From an uncultured Opitutia bacterium (GTDB taxonomy: Bacteria; Verrucomicrobiota; Verrucomicrobiia; Opitutales; JABJCN01): a DNA stretch of 52,099 nucleotides. The stretch lies in the NCBI GenBank assembly GCA_913046175.1, contig CAJWSN010000001.1, positions 1 through 52,099 of the forward strand, read 5' to 3'. A program made the translations under genes and the position numbers. Under the pieces are notes generated by a model, which worked only from the letters and a program-made list of their open reading frames with translations, had not been told where the DNA came from and did no database searches. Below, in pieces: positions 7,491-16,488 of the stretch (positions within the stretch are counted from its first letter, which is position 1; each line of letters opens with the position of its first letter).

Positions 7491-10115
7491 CTAAAGCATT
7501 TCCAAATCAACCAGGATTTCACGACCTTGTGCAGCATTTCCATTGTCAGGTCCTATAATGCCGCGTTCCTCCAGGTCATCCATGATTCTGGCGGCCCTGT
7601 TATAGCCGATCTTCAACTTACGCTGTATCATGGAGGTTGAGGCCTTTCGGGTGATGCGAAGGACTTCCAGTGCATCCCGGATGAGGGCTGCCTCTTCGTC
7701 ATCGTAATCCTCATTTCCGCCGCCTGCACTGCCTTCGCTTTCTATGCTGCGGTCCACCTGCTGCTGGATGGCCTCTATGATGTCGGGTGGGCCGTTCTTT
7801 TTCAGGAATTCAACAATGGAGCCAATTTCCTCATCAGAAACAAAAGCACCCTGGGCCCGCACTACATTTGCCGCACCCGGTGGGATGAAGAGCATGTCCC
7901 CCTTGCCGATAAGGGCCTCGGCTCCTTTTGTATCGAGAATGGTTTTGCTATCCTGCCAGGATATGACCTTGAAGGCAATGCGACTGGGAAGGTTTGCCTT
8001 TATAATCCCGGTGATGACATTGACCGAGGGGCGCTGCGTGGCGAGAATGAGGTGGATGCCGGCTGCGCGTGCCAGTTGAGCAATGCGGGCGATGGCAGTT
8101 TCCACATCGTTCTTGGCGATCATCATGAGGTCAGCCAACTCGTCAATTATGCACACGATGTAGGGCATTTTGGTGTCGGGAATCTCGATTTCCTCATCTC
8201 GCGGGACTTCTATGCTCTCTATGGCGCCCCGCTCCTGAAGTGTCATCTCGGCATCCATTTCATCCGCTTTTTCATTTTCTTCCCGGTCCTTGAGAATCTT
8301 TGCGTTAAAGCCTGCCATGTTTCGCACGCCCACCTTGGCGAAAATCTCGTAACGACGTTGCATTTCGGCAATAAGCCATTTTAAGGCACCCGGCACCTTT
8401 TTGGGCTCAGTAACCACGGGGATCAGCATGTGGGGCAGGGAATTGTATATCTGCATTTCCACGACCTTGGGGTCGACCATGATAAAGCGGAGGTCGTTGG
8501 GTGACGAGTGGTAGCAAAGTGACGCGATAATGGCGTTGATGCAGACTGACTTTCCTGACCCCGTAGATCCGGCGATGAGCAGGTGGGGCATTTTCGTAAG
8601 GTCGGCCACAACGGGCTTGCCGCTGGCTTCCTTGCCAAGGACCACGGGAATTTCGGCCTTCGATTCTGCCCATGCGCGGGATTCCACGATCTCGCGCATG
8701 CATACCGGGGAGGGTTTCTTGTTGGGGACTTCAATTCCAACACAATCTTTCCCCGGCACGGGGGCCAGAATGCGAACAGATTCTGACTTGAGTGCCATGG
8801 CAATGTTCTTGTCCAGTCCCGCGATCTTCTCGACCTTGACTCCTGGTGCCGGGTAAACTTCATAACGAGTGATGACTGGGCCGACATGGATTTCGCCGAG
8901 TTCAACCTCAACCTTGAACTCCTTGAGGGTTTGCTTCAGTGCAGCCGCACGCTCCTCATGGTCATCAGTGTCCTTTGTGTCCTCCTCGGGTGGTTGGGAA
9001 AGAAGGTCGAGGTGGGGGAAAAAATAATCTCCCTCCCTTTCTGGGATGGTGATCTCAGCCTTTTCCATTTTCTCGCCCTTGACTATCTTTAAATCCTTGA
9101 GGTCCGGGGGGGGGAGCTTCTTGGGTTCAGGCTCCTCGGTGTTTTCCTCTGGCGCAACTGTCTTAACCGGCTCCTCTGGTGACTTTTCCTCTTTGGTGGT
9201 GGCAGGAGCCTCCTTGGTCTTCTTCGCCTCTTTTTTCGGGGTTTCAGCCTTTTTCTTGCGGGCTTTTTTCGGTTTTACCACAGGCGCTTTCTTCGCCCTG
9301 CCTGATGCATTTTTCCCGGGAAGTGGTGAGTCTCCAAAAAGTATAATCTCCTCATCCTCGTCTGGGAGTAATTTCTGCTGAACGGGTGCGTTGGGTTCCT
9401 TTTGGGATGAAGGCGAGGCGGGTGATGGGGCTACGGTCGCTGTTTTTTCCGGAGATGCCTTTGTGGCCTTGGTTTTTACCTTGGCCCTGATGCGGGCTTT
9501 TCGATTTTTGGCCACCCGGTTGAAGGTTTCCTTGATGGTATTAACCAAATTGACAGGGTTTTCCGTGAGAACCAGCAGTGAAGCGGAGCAAAAGCCAACA
9601 AGCAGGATGACGGTTCCGCCGAAGTTGCCCATCCAGGGGTTCATCACCCCGGTAAATATGGCATTGCCAATGTTGCCCCCAAGACTTCCACTTGGAAAGT
9701 ATCCATTGGCCCGGATATCTATGGTCTGTCCGAAGCCTCCGGCAAGAGAGCACAATAAAAAGGGCAGGGCAGCCAAAAGTGACAATTTTGTCCAACCCCA
9801 TTTCTTTTTCAGTCCAAAAATACATACATAAGAAAAACCAAGAATGTATACTGGAATAAACCAAGATCCTATACCAACTATGCCTAAAACCCAGTTTGCA
9901 AAATTCGCACCGACTATGCCGACCCAATTATGCGAAAGCGGATTGGTGTTATTGATACTATCCTGATTAACATCATAGGACACCAGCGCCGCAAAACCTA
10001 ATATCCCCAATGCAAGCAGGAAGAGACCCATTATCGGGCGGGTTTTTCCTGGGCTGGGTTTCTTTGTTACGGGCTTGCGTTCCTGCTTTTTCTTGCGCGT
10101 TCTTTTGGTTGCCAC
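7491..10115 (-). CDS. ftsK: DNA translocase FtsK
   Basis: The 874-residue protein couples chromosome segregation to septum closure. It has four or five N-terminal membrane helices (about residues 25-195), a long Lys/Pro/Glu/Ala-rich linker (about 200-370), then the RecA-like motor. Walker A is AGSTGSGKS at about 513-522 and Walker B is CIIDELADLM at about 654-664. A winged-helix gamma domain closes the protein (about 800-870, with ASTSMIQRKLKIGYNRAARI), which in FtsK reads KOPS-type sites. The start is GTG at 10115, with GAGGAAA directly before it. The RodZ-like gene lies just downstream. manA is divergent. Confidence 0.97.
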   Translation of the reverse strand: MATKRTRKKKQERKPVTKKPSPGKTRPIMGLFLLALGILGFAALVSYDVNQDSINNTNPLSHNWVGIVGANFANWVLGIVGIGSWFIPVYILGFSYVCIFGLKKKWGWTKLSLLAALPFLLCSLAGGFGQTIDIRANGYFPSGSLGGNIGNAIFTGVMNPWMGNFGGTVILLVGFCSASLLVLTENPVNLVNTIKETFNRVAKNRKARIRAKVKTKATKASPEKTATVAPSPASPSSQKEPNAPVQQKLLPDEDEEIILFGDSPLPGKNASGRAKKAPVVKPKKARKKKAETPKKEAKKTKEAPATTKEEKSPEEPVKTVAPEENTEEPEPKKLPPPDLKDLKIVKGEKMEKAEITIPEREGDYFFPHLDLLSQPPEEDTKDTDDHEERAAALKQTLKEFKVEVELGEIHVGPVITRYEVYPAPGVKVEKIAGLDKNIAMALKSESVRILAPVPGKDCVGIEVPNKKPSPVCMREIVESRAWAESKAEIPVVLGKEASGKPVVADLTKMPHLLIAGSTGSGKSVCINAIIASLCYHSSPNDLRFIMVDPKVVEMQIYNSLPHMLIPVVTEPKKVPGALKWLIAEMQRRYEIFAKVGVRNMAGFNAKILKDREENEKADEMDAEMTLQERGAIESIEVPRDEEIEIPDTKMPYIVCIIDELADLMMIAKNDVETAIARIAQLARAAGIHLILATQRPSVNVITGIIKANLPSRIAFKVISWQDSKTILDTKGAEALIGKGDMLFIPPGAANVVRAQGAFVSDEEIGSIVEFLKKNGPPDIIEAIQQQVDRSIESEGSAGGGNEDYDDEEAALIRDALEVLRITRKASTSMIQRKLKIGYNRAARIMDDLEERGIIGPDNGNAAQGREILVDLEML

Positions 10116-10215
10116 TTTCCTCGTTTATAATCCTCGTTATTTGCCTCAACTTACTAACTCCTTATGAGTGACATTTTTTAAAAAAGATTCAATAAAAATC
10201 GAAAAAAGCAATGAA

Positions 10216-11211
10216 ATGACTGATTTGGGATACCTTAGACTTAAACCCTTATATATGGAACGAGTATGGGGTGGCTCTTGTCTGAAAACCCATTTGCATC
10301 GTGAACTGCCGACAGGCTCTCCCATCGGTGAAAGCTGGGAAATTGTGGACCGGGAGGAGGCTCAGTCAGTCATTATCAATGGACCATTGAAAGGGCTGGC
10401 TTTGCGGGAAGCACTTGAATCCTACGCTGAAGACCTGATGGGGCCTGACTGGAATCCGGCATCGCGCTTCCCGGTCCTGGTCAAGTGGCTGGATTGCAGG
10501 GAACGCCTGAGCCTGCAAGTTCATCCTCCAGCTTCAGTTGCGCCCGAACTTGGCGGTGAACCCAAGACGGAAAACTGGTATGTGGCGGCGGCAGACCCGG
10601 GAGCCTCTTTGATTGTTGGCCTAAAGACGGGGGTTGTTCGGGAGCAATTTTTGCAGGCACTGCAGAAGGAATCCCTGAAGGATTGTGTTCATTCTTTTAC
10701 ATCACTTAAAGGGGACTCCCTTCTTGTGGAAAGCGGTCGCCTGCATGCCATTGATGCTGGAAACCTCATCCTGGAAATCCAACAAAATTCCGATACGACC
10801 TTCCGGGTTTATGATTGGGGTCGATTGGGCCTGGACGGTCAACCCCGACAATTGCATGTGGAGGAATCCTTGCGCTGCATCGACTTTCATGATTTTGAGC
10901 CGGAGCCCTTGCGCATAACGAATCCACCTGCCCCATTTGAGGTTCTTGCTGATTGTAATGAATTTCGCATCATCCGTCACGTTTTCAATGAGGAAGGCAG
11001 TTGCCAGGTCTTTCCTGCAGGGGAAGACACCAGGCTTGTCCACGTGGTGGAGGGAACCCTGGAGGAGGTGGGAACAGGAGAGTTTCTTGAAAAGGGGGAT
11101 AATGTAATTCTACCTTACACACTTGGGTTTGAATTTGTTGCGGAGGCTAACACCACCATTTTGGTGACGGATCGTTTTCTCGGAAAAAACTCGCCAGGGA
11201 GCAAAACTTGA
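10216..11211 (+). CDS. manA: Mannose-6-phosphate isomerase, class I
   Basis: The enzyme interconverts mannose-6-phosphate and fructose-6-phosphate. The zinc-binding cupin residues are visible: Gln and His in LSLQVHPP, Glu in GEPKTENWYV, and a later His in SGRLHAIDAG, followed by LILEIQQNSDTTFRVYDWGR, which is typical of the family. With 331 residues it fits the short Bacillus-type class. ATG at 10216 directly precedes the conserved LRLKPLYMERVWGG start region; a GTG at 10168 would add a Lys-rich 16-residue extension and cannot be excluded. It is divergent from ftsK and 44 bases upstream of grpE, so it may be co-transcribed with the chaperone genes. Confidence 0.93.
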   Translation: MTDLGYLRLKPLYMERVWGGSCLKTHLHRELPTGSPIGESWEIVDREEAQSVIINGPLKGLALREALESYAEDLMGPDWNPASRFPVLVKWLDCRERLSLQVHPPASVAPELGGEPKTENWYVAAADPGASLIVGLKTGVVREQFLQALQKESLKDCVHSFTSLKGDSLLVESGRLHAIDAGNLILEIQQNSDTTFRVYDWGRLGLDGQPRQLHVEESLRCIDFHDFEPEPLRITNPPAPFEVLADCNEFRIIRHVFNEEGSCQVFPAGEDTRLVHVVEGTLEEVGTGEFLEKGDNVILPYTLGFEFVAEANTTILVTDRFLGKNSPGSKT

Positions 11212-11255
11212 ATTAAACGCCAGCGCTCAATTTTTTAAGCAACCCTTTTACCGGA

Positions 11256-11870
11256 ATGGACGATAATTCCAACAATACAACTCCTGAAGCGGAGGTAGAT
11301 GACCAAGCCGCCGAGGCAGACTTGACCGCTGCGCCACCCGAGGCTGTGCATCCAGAGGACCCGGCCGGCCAACTCCAAGCCAAACTTGAAGATCTCCACG
11401 AACAAAAGGAAGACCTTCAGGCCCGTCTCTTGAGGACCGCCGCCGATTACGAGAATTACAGGAAACGCACAATGCGTGAGCGTGAGGATTTTCGATCTGA
11501 AACAGAGGCAATCCTCATAGAAGACCTGCTTCCAGCAATTGATACCCTCAAACTAGGCCTCAAGGCAGCGGAAGATCACCCGAAAGCTGAAGACATCACC
11601 CAGGGGTTCGCCCTGGTTCTGGAGCAGTTTAAGAACATCCTTGGCCGTCGCGGCCTGGTTGAGGTTATCCCTACGGGCACGGCCTTTGATCCCAAGCTCC
11701 ACGAGAGTGTTTCCCAGCTTTCCAGTGATGAGATACCGGAAGGCCATGTCGCAGAGACAGTCCGTGTGGGTTATAACTTCAAGGATAGATTACTTCGGCC
11801 GGCCTCGGTGGTTGTCTCGACCGGACCTGCAGGGGAGATAGAGGAGCCCCCTTCAACTGCGGAGGGTTGA
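11256..11870 (+). CDS. grpE: Nucleotide exchange factor GrpE
   Basis: GrpE releases ADP from DnaK in the Hsp70 cycle. The 204-residue protein has an acidic disordered N-terminus (about 1-45), a long coiled-coil (about 45-100) with the family signature ADYENYRKRTMREREDF, and a C-terminal beta-domain with the GTAFDPKLHESV motif and VGYNFKDRLLRPASVVV, which matches the GrpE signature. dnaJ follows directly, 26 bases after the stop. dnaK is not in the window. I see no CIRCE or HrcA operator upstream. Confidence 0.97.
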   Translation: MDDNSNNTTPEAEVDDQAAEADLTAAPPEAVHPEDPAGQLQAKLEDLHEQKEDLQARLLRTAADYENYRKRTMREREDFRSETEAILIEDLLPAIDTLKLGLKAAEDHPKAEDITQGFALVLEQFKNILGRRGLVEVIPTGTAFDPKLHESVSQLSSDEIPEGHVAETVRVGYNFKDRLLRPASVVVSTGPAGEIEEPPSTAEG

Positions 11871-11896
11871 GCCGTCCGCTTGTGTCTCCTGTTGCC

Positions 11897-13042
11897 ATGG
11901 CCAACGAAGACTACTATGAAATTCTCGGAATTTCTCGTGACGCTGATGCGGGCGCCTTGAAAAAAGCGTATCGCAAGAAAGCGGTCAAATATCATCCGGA
12001 CAAGAATCCCGGGGACAAGAAAGCGGAGGAAATGTTCAAAAAGGCATCGGAGGCTTATGAGGTGCTGAAGGATCCCGAGAAACGTGCAGCTTATGATCGT
12101 TTTGGACATGCTGCCTTTCAGCCTGGTGGAACCCATTCAGCAGGCGGTGGCGGGTTTCATGACCCATTTGACCTTTTTCGTGAAGCTTTTAGCGGTGGCG
12201 GTGGTATCTTTGATGAAATCTTCGGTGGCGGCGGACGCAGAACCCAATCCTCGACTGGGTCTGCGGCAGGGCATGACCTGCGTTTTGATTTGGAAATAAC
12301 TCTTCGTGAAGCAGCGGTGGGTGTGGAAAAGGAAATCAAATACCGCAGGCCTGTTGCATGTGGCTCATGTAACGGTACCGGCGCGGCATCAGCCAGTGGA
12401 ATGGACCAGTGCTCGACCTGTGGCGGCCTGGGTCAGGTTTCTTCCAACAGGGGATTTATTACCTTTCAGCAAACCTGTCCAGATTGTCGTGGAAGCGGGG
12501 TCCGCATCAAAAACCCCTGCCGGGAATGTAGCAGTGAGGGGCGCGTTACACAAACAAGCAAGGTCAAGGTCAAGGTGCCGGCAGGAGTGGATAATGGCTC
12601 ACGACTTCGCTCCCAAGGCAATGGGGAGGCGGGGGTAATGGGTGGTGGCTCTGGCGACCTTTACGTGATCATACACGTAAAGGAGCATGAAATTTTTGAA
12701 CGCCACGGGGATGATCTCTTTTGTGAAATGCCATTGAAATTCACATTGGCAACCTTGGGTGGAAGTGTTCAGGTACCCACCTTGACAGGACGTGTAAATC
12801 TCAAGATTCCCCAAGGGACCCAATCAAATCAACTTTTCAAGTTAAGGGGCCACGGGATGCCTAATGTCCGCACAAGCAGGCGTGGCGACCAATTGATTCG
12901 TGTGACCATTGATGTACCCAAGAAACTGACTCGGGAGCAACAGGAAAAGCTGGAGGAATTTGCAGACATTTCCGGCGATGCGACCAATCCCATAGGTGAA
13001 ACCTTCTGGGCCAAGGCCAAGCGCTTTTTTGAGGACCTCTAA
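11897..13042 (+). CDS. dnaJ: Chaperone DnaJ
   Basis: DnaJ delivers clients to DnaK and stimulates its ATPase. The 381-residue protein has the full domain set: J-domain (about 1-70, with the HPD motif in YHPDKNPG), a Gly/Phe-rich region (about 78-120), a zinc-finger domain with four CxxCxGxG-type repeats (CGSCNGTG, CSTCGGLG, CPDCRGSG, CRECSSEG; the last one deviates in the second half but keeps both Cys), and two C-terminal beta-domains. ATG at 11897 is chosen because the J-domain begins immediately (MANEDYYEILG); a frame from 11867 would overlap the grpE stop. Confidence 0.97.
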   Translation: MANEDYYEILGISRDADAGALKKAYRKKAVKYHPDKNPGDKKAEEMFKKASEAYEVLKDPEKRAAYDRFGHAAFQPGGTHSAGGGGFHDPFDLFREAFSGGGGIFDEIFGGGGRRTQSSTGSAAGHDLRFDLEITLREAAVGVEKEIKYRRPVACGSCNGTGAASASGMDQCSTCGGLGQVSSNRGFITFQQTCPDCRGSGVRIKNPCRECSSEGRVTQTSKVKVKVPAGVDNGSRLRSQGNGEAGVMGGGSGDLYVIIHVKEHEIFERHGDDLFCEMPLKFTLATLGGSVQVPTLTGRVNLKIPQGTQSNQLFKLRGHGMPNVRTSRRGDQLIRVTIDVPKKLTREQQEKLEEFADISGDATNPIGETFWAKAKRFFEDL

Positions 13043-13050
13043 GCCCCTTC

Positions 13051-13566
13051 ATGCAAGAGATCGTGAACCCCGAACACCTCCCTGCGAACTCGAAACTCTT
13101 CTCCCTGGAAGAAGCCGTTGGCATTCGGAACCGTCCGGAGTATCATACACAAAAAATAGTCCTGACCAATGGGTGTTTCGATCTCCTGCACCCGGGCCAC
13201 CTCTTTTTTCTGCGCAATGCCGCCAAGCTGGGCGACCAACTCTGGATTGCACTTAACGGAGATGTCAGTGTCCAAAAGATCAAGGGACCGAAGAGACCGA
13301 TTCTGCCCGAGGCATTTCGAGCTTATTCTCTTGCGGCCTTGGATTGTGTTTCCGGCCTCTTTATTTTTCAGTCCTCCAGGCTGGATGCAGAGATTCAAGC
13401 CTTTAAGCCGGATGTTTATGCAAAAGCCGGGGACTATTCGATAAAGACATTGGATGGACGGGAAAAACATGCACTTCAGTTAGTGGGATCAAGAATTGAG
13501 TTCCTGCCCTTTCTGGCTGGCTTCAGCACCACGGACCTAATTGCCCGGATTTGCGAGGCCACATAA
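13051..13566 (+). CDS. D-glycero-beta-D-manno-heptose 1-phosphate adenylyltransferase (RfaE2/HldE C-domain type)
   Basis: A 171-residue nucleotidyltransferase of the cytidylyltransferase-like superfamily. The catalytic HxGH motif is seen in VLTNGCFDLLHPGHLFFL, and a second family element near the C-terminus reads LVGSRIEFLPFLAGFSTTDLI. In HldE/RfaE2 this domain makes ADP-heptose for the lipopolysaccharide core. Here it is a stand-alone domain with about 30 extra N-terminal residues and no heptokinase partner in the window. It starts 8 bases after dnaJ and is followed by purN. The exact nucleotide and substrate are inferred from family resemblance. Confidence 0.85.
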   Translation: MQEIVNPEHLPANSKLFSLEEAVGIRNRPEYHTQKIVLTNGCFDLLHPGHLFFLRNAAKLGDQLWIALNGDVSVQKIKGPKRPILPEAFRAYSLAALDCVSGLFIFQSSRLDAEIQAFKPDVYAKAGDYSIKTLDGREKHALQLVGSRIEFLPFLAGFSTTDLIARICEAT

Positions 13567-13605
13567 CATTTCCAAAATAATGGGAACTCAATCAACCAAA
13601 CCACG

Positions 13606-14193
13606 ATGAGATTTGTAATCCTGGGGTCCGGCACCGGGTCCAATGCAAAAGCCATCCTTGATGCCGAAAAGGCAGGATCGCTTGGCAGGGCAAAAGCTGT
13701 TGCCATTGGTGCGGACAGGGAAGACGCGACAATACTCGACCATGGCGCCATACTGGATATTCCTGCCAGCTTTCTCCATCCTGGTCCCTTCAAGACAAAA
13801 CTGGAGGGGGAGGCGGAGCACTCCTGGATACAACAAATTTGTCAATGGAAGCCTGACCTGATTGTCCTCGCCGGCCTCTTGAGGGTTTTAAAGCCACCTT
13901 TCATTGAGGCATTCCATGGCCGGATCATCAACCTGCATCCCAGTCTGCTTCCAGCCTTTCCCGGACTCCATGCAATTGAAAAAGCCTTTGAATACGGCGT
14001 GAAATTTACCGGCTGCACGGTCCATTGGGTTACACCCACCGTGGACGCCGGCCCAATCATTGACCAGGCGTTGGTACCTGTTGCGAATACGGACACAATT
14101 GAAACCCTGGAAGCCAAGGTCCACGCTGCTGAGCACCAACTCCTGCCAAATGTGATCCGCAGGCTCAGCCTGGGAGATATCCCACTTGCCTAA
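13606..14193 (+). CDS. purN: Phosphoribosylglycinamide formyltransferase
   Basis: PurN transfers a formyl group from 10-formyl-tetrahydrofolate to GAR in purine synthesis. The 195-residue protein has the N-terminal phosphate-binding loop (GSGTGSNAKAIL), and the catalytic region has the Asn and His of RIINLHPSLLPAFPG followed by TGCTVHWVTPTVDAGPIIDQ, which holds the catalytic Asp. It lacks the ACT domain that marks PurU, which is also present in this window at 39348-40217. It ends the plus-strand run that begins at manA and converges on the dehydrogenase operon. Confidence 0.95.
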   Translation: MRFVILGSGTGSNAKAILDAEKAGSLGRAKAVAIGADREDATILDHGAILDIPASFLHPGPFKTKLEGEAEHSWIQQICQWKPDLIVLAGLLRVLKPPFIEAFHGRIINLHPSLLPAFPGLHAIEKAFEYGVKFTGCTVHWVTPTVDAGPIIDQALVPVANTDTIETLEAKVHAAEHQLLPNVIRRLSLGDIPLA

Positions 14194-14238
14194 GGGACGG
14201 CCCAATTATTGCAGTAGTTGCAGTAGTCGTTGGAAATA

Positions 14239-15399
14239 TTAAATGCGCGGGAATTTGATCCACTTTTCCTTGGACTTGGAGCTTTTCACCACGGTTTCAA
14301 TGAAGGCCATGCCGATGATGCCATCACGAATATCTGGAAAATCATAGCCACTTTTGCGGGGATACTTTCCAGCAACCTCGTCATGGATTGCCAGTGCAGC
14401 GGCATTGTAGACGTTGGCAAATGCCTCGATGAAACCCTCGGGGTGACCAAAAGGAATCCTCGTGTTGGCTGCGGCTGCGCCTCCTATGTAATCGTTGCCC
14501 CTTCGGTAAATTTGGCGTGGGGCACGTGCGTCCTTGACGATCAGCTCGTTGGGGTCCTCTTGGTGCCACTCAAAGGATTGTTTGGTTCCATAAACACGGA
14601 TGTTGAGGTCGTTCTCGTCTCCATTGGAGACTTGGGATGCATAGATGATGCCTCTGGCGCCACCCTTGAAGCGCACAAGCACGTTCCCGTCATCGTCAAG
14701 GGTGCGACCTGGGATATTCACTGAAAGGTCTGCGCAAAGCCGGTCTATCTCCAGGCCTGTAATGTAGTGAACGAGGTTCTCGGCATGGGTGCCAATATCA
14801 CCCATGCAGTTGGAGACACCGGCAATCTTGGGATTGGCGCGCCAGTTGGCGATCGCCTTGTCCTCGCCGGTCAGGGCCGTGATGGCATAGCCTTGAGGGT
14901 ACTCGCAGACGACCTTGATGATTTTGCCGAGTTTGCCTTTGGCAACCATCTCGCGGGCTAGCTTTACCATCGGGTAGCCTGTGTAGTTATGAGTTAGCGC
15001 AAAAACCTTCTTTGTTTTTCTGATGACCTTTCGCAGTTCTCGGGCCTGCTCAAGGTTGAGGGTGACCGGTTTGTCGCAGATCACGTTGAAGCCGGCCTCC
15101 AGGAAGGTCTTGGCCACGTCGAAGTGCAGATAGTTCTGCACAACGATGGTTACGAAGTCGATGCGCTCGTTGTCCGGAAGCGCGGCCTCTTTTTCGGCCA
15201 TCTCCTGATAAGTTGAATAGACACGCCTGGCATCCAGGTGGAGATCCCTTCCGGATAACTTGGATTTCTTGGGGTCGGAGGAAAAGGCTCCTGCAACAAG
15301 TTCTATTCCGCCATCAAGGGCGGCGGCGCAACGATGGACACCGCCAATGAAGGCACCGCGTCCGCCGCCGACCATTCCCATTCGTAGTTTTCTTTTCAT
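14239..15399 (-). CDS. Gfo/Idh/MocA-family oxidoreductase
   Basis: A 386-residue NAD(P)-dependent sugar dehydrogenase type. The N-terminal Rossmann fold shows GMVGGGRGAFIGGVHR, the family 'EKP' loop appears as CDKPVTLN at about residues 125-132, and the C-terminal alpha/beta domain has GDIGTHAENL with the probable catalytic His. These enzymes oxidise or reduce sugars, inositols or their derivatives; the substrate is not evident here. It is the last gene of a leftward operon after a sugar isomerase and another Gfo/Idh/MocA gene, suggesting a pathway through a keto-sugar intermediate. Confidence 0.9.
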   Translation of the reverse strand: MKRKLRMGMVGGGRGAFIGGVHRCAAALDGGIELVAGAFSSDPKKSKLSGRDLHLDARRVYSTYQEMAEKEAALPDNERIDFVTIVVQNYLHFDVAKTFLEAGFNVICDKPVTLNLEQARELRKVIRKTKKVFALTHNYTGYPMVKLAREMVAKGKLGKIIKVVCEYPQGYAITALTGEDKAIANWRANPKIAGVSNCMGDIGTHAENLVHYITGLEIDRLCADLSVNIPGRTLDDDGNVLVRFKGGARGIIYASQVSNGDENDLNIRVYGTKQSFEWHQEDPNELIVKDARAPRQIYRRGNDYIGGAAAANTRIPFGHPEGFIEAFANVYNAAALAIHDEVAGKYPRKSGYDFPDIRDGIIGMAFIETVVKSSKSKEKWIKFPRI

Positions 15400-15419
15400 T
15401 TTAATCGGTTGGGCTGGGG

Positions 15420-16457
15420 TTATTGGTTTTCCTTGTCGAAGGCGGAATCGAAAGCAAGGGTGCTGGGCTTGAAGTCCACCTTCTTCGTGAAGGCACAGGC
15501 TTCAGCGGCACCGTGGAAACGATCCATGCGACCGTCTTCCCATTCAATGGAGAGGGGACCCAGGTAGTTGACATCATTCAGGGCGACAATGATCTCCTCG
15601 AAGTTGATGTCGCCGTGTCCAAGGGAGCGGAAGTCCCAGAAGCGACGGGGGTCTGTAAAGTCGGTATGGCCACCAAAGACGCCGACCGTACCATCCCCAT
15701 GACCCCACCAGACGTCCTTCATGTGAACGTGGTAAATCCGGTCAGGGAAGTTGCGTATGAATTTCACATAGTCCACTCCCTGGTAGCCGAGGTGGGAGGG
15801 GTCGTAGTTGAAGCCAAAACGCTTATGGCCTCCCACGGCCTCAATGGCACGCTCGGCAGACGCGATATCAAACGCGATTTCGGTGGGGTGTACTTCGAGC
15901 GCAAAGTTTACATTCACAGCCTCGAACGCGTCGAGGATGGGGCCGAAACGATTCCCAAAGTCCTCAAAACCCTTGTTCCAGTAGTTTTGGTCTGTGGGGG
16001 GAAACGCGTAAATTGAGTGCCAGATGCTGGAGCCTGTGAAGCCGTTGACAGCCACGGGGAAGTCATTGGGTCCACCGGGCCGACAATCAAAGAACTTGCG
16101 AGCAGCCTTTGCGGTATCGATCATTCCCTGAGCCGCACGCTGGCGGACACCCTCAGGTGCACCATCACCCCAGATTTTGGGGGAGAGGATGGCCTGGTGG
16201 CGTTCATCGATGAGATCACAGACGGCCTGGCCAACAAGATGGTTGGAGATGGAGAAGCACTCGAGGCCATTGTCTTGGAGGAGTTGCCACTTCTCGCTGA
16301 CGTAGTTGTCATCGGCCAAGGCTTGGTCGACGTCGAAATGGTCGCCCCAGCAGGCAAGCTCAAGCCCGTCAAAGCCCATTTCCTTGGCCTTGGGGGCGAG
16401 TTCACTGATGGAGAGGTCGGCCCACTGGCCGGTGAAAAGTGTTACGGGTCTGGCCAT
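15420..16457 (-). CDS. Sugar phosphate isomerase/epimerase (xylose-isomerase-like TIM barrel)
   Basis: A 345-residue TIM-barrel protein of the AP endonuclease family 2 / sugar isomerase superfamily. Metal-site elements are visible along the barrel: NFALEVHPTEIAFD with a Glu and His, FGFNYDPSHLGYQ with Asp and His, RIYHVHMKDVWW with paired His, and LSIEWEDGRMD with the final Glu. There is no signal sequence. It sits between two Gfo/Idh/MocA dehydrogenases with 20-31 base gaps, so they are co-transcribed. Such sets often act on glycosides or inositol-like sugars through 3-keto intermediates. That role is inferred from context. Confidence 0.88.
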   Translation of the reverse strand: MARPVTLFTGQWADLSISELAPKAKEMGFDGLELACWGDHFDVDQALADDNYVSEKWQLLQDNGLECFSISNHLVGQAVCDLIDERHQAILSPKIWGDGAPEGVRQRAAQGMIDTAKAARKFFDCRPGGPNDFPVAVNGFTGSSIWHSIYAFPPTDQNYWNKGFEDFGNRFGPILDAFEAVNVNFALEVHPTEIAFDIASAERAIEAVGGHKRFGFNYDPSHLGYQGVDYVKFIRNFPDRIYHVHMKDVWWGHGDGTVGVFGGHTDFTDPRRFWDFRSLGHGDINFEEIIVALNDVNYLGPLSIEWEDGRMDRFHGAAEACAFTKKVDFKPSTLAFDSAFDKENQ

Positions 16458-16488
16458 GATGTTTTTTGGGTAGCGGTTTGTATTAATT

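Noticed and set aside
14194..14238. Short direct repeat TTGCAGTAG x2 between purN and the dehydrogenase
   Set aside because: Two adjacent copies of a 9-base string are too little for a repeat element or operator call.
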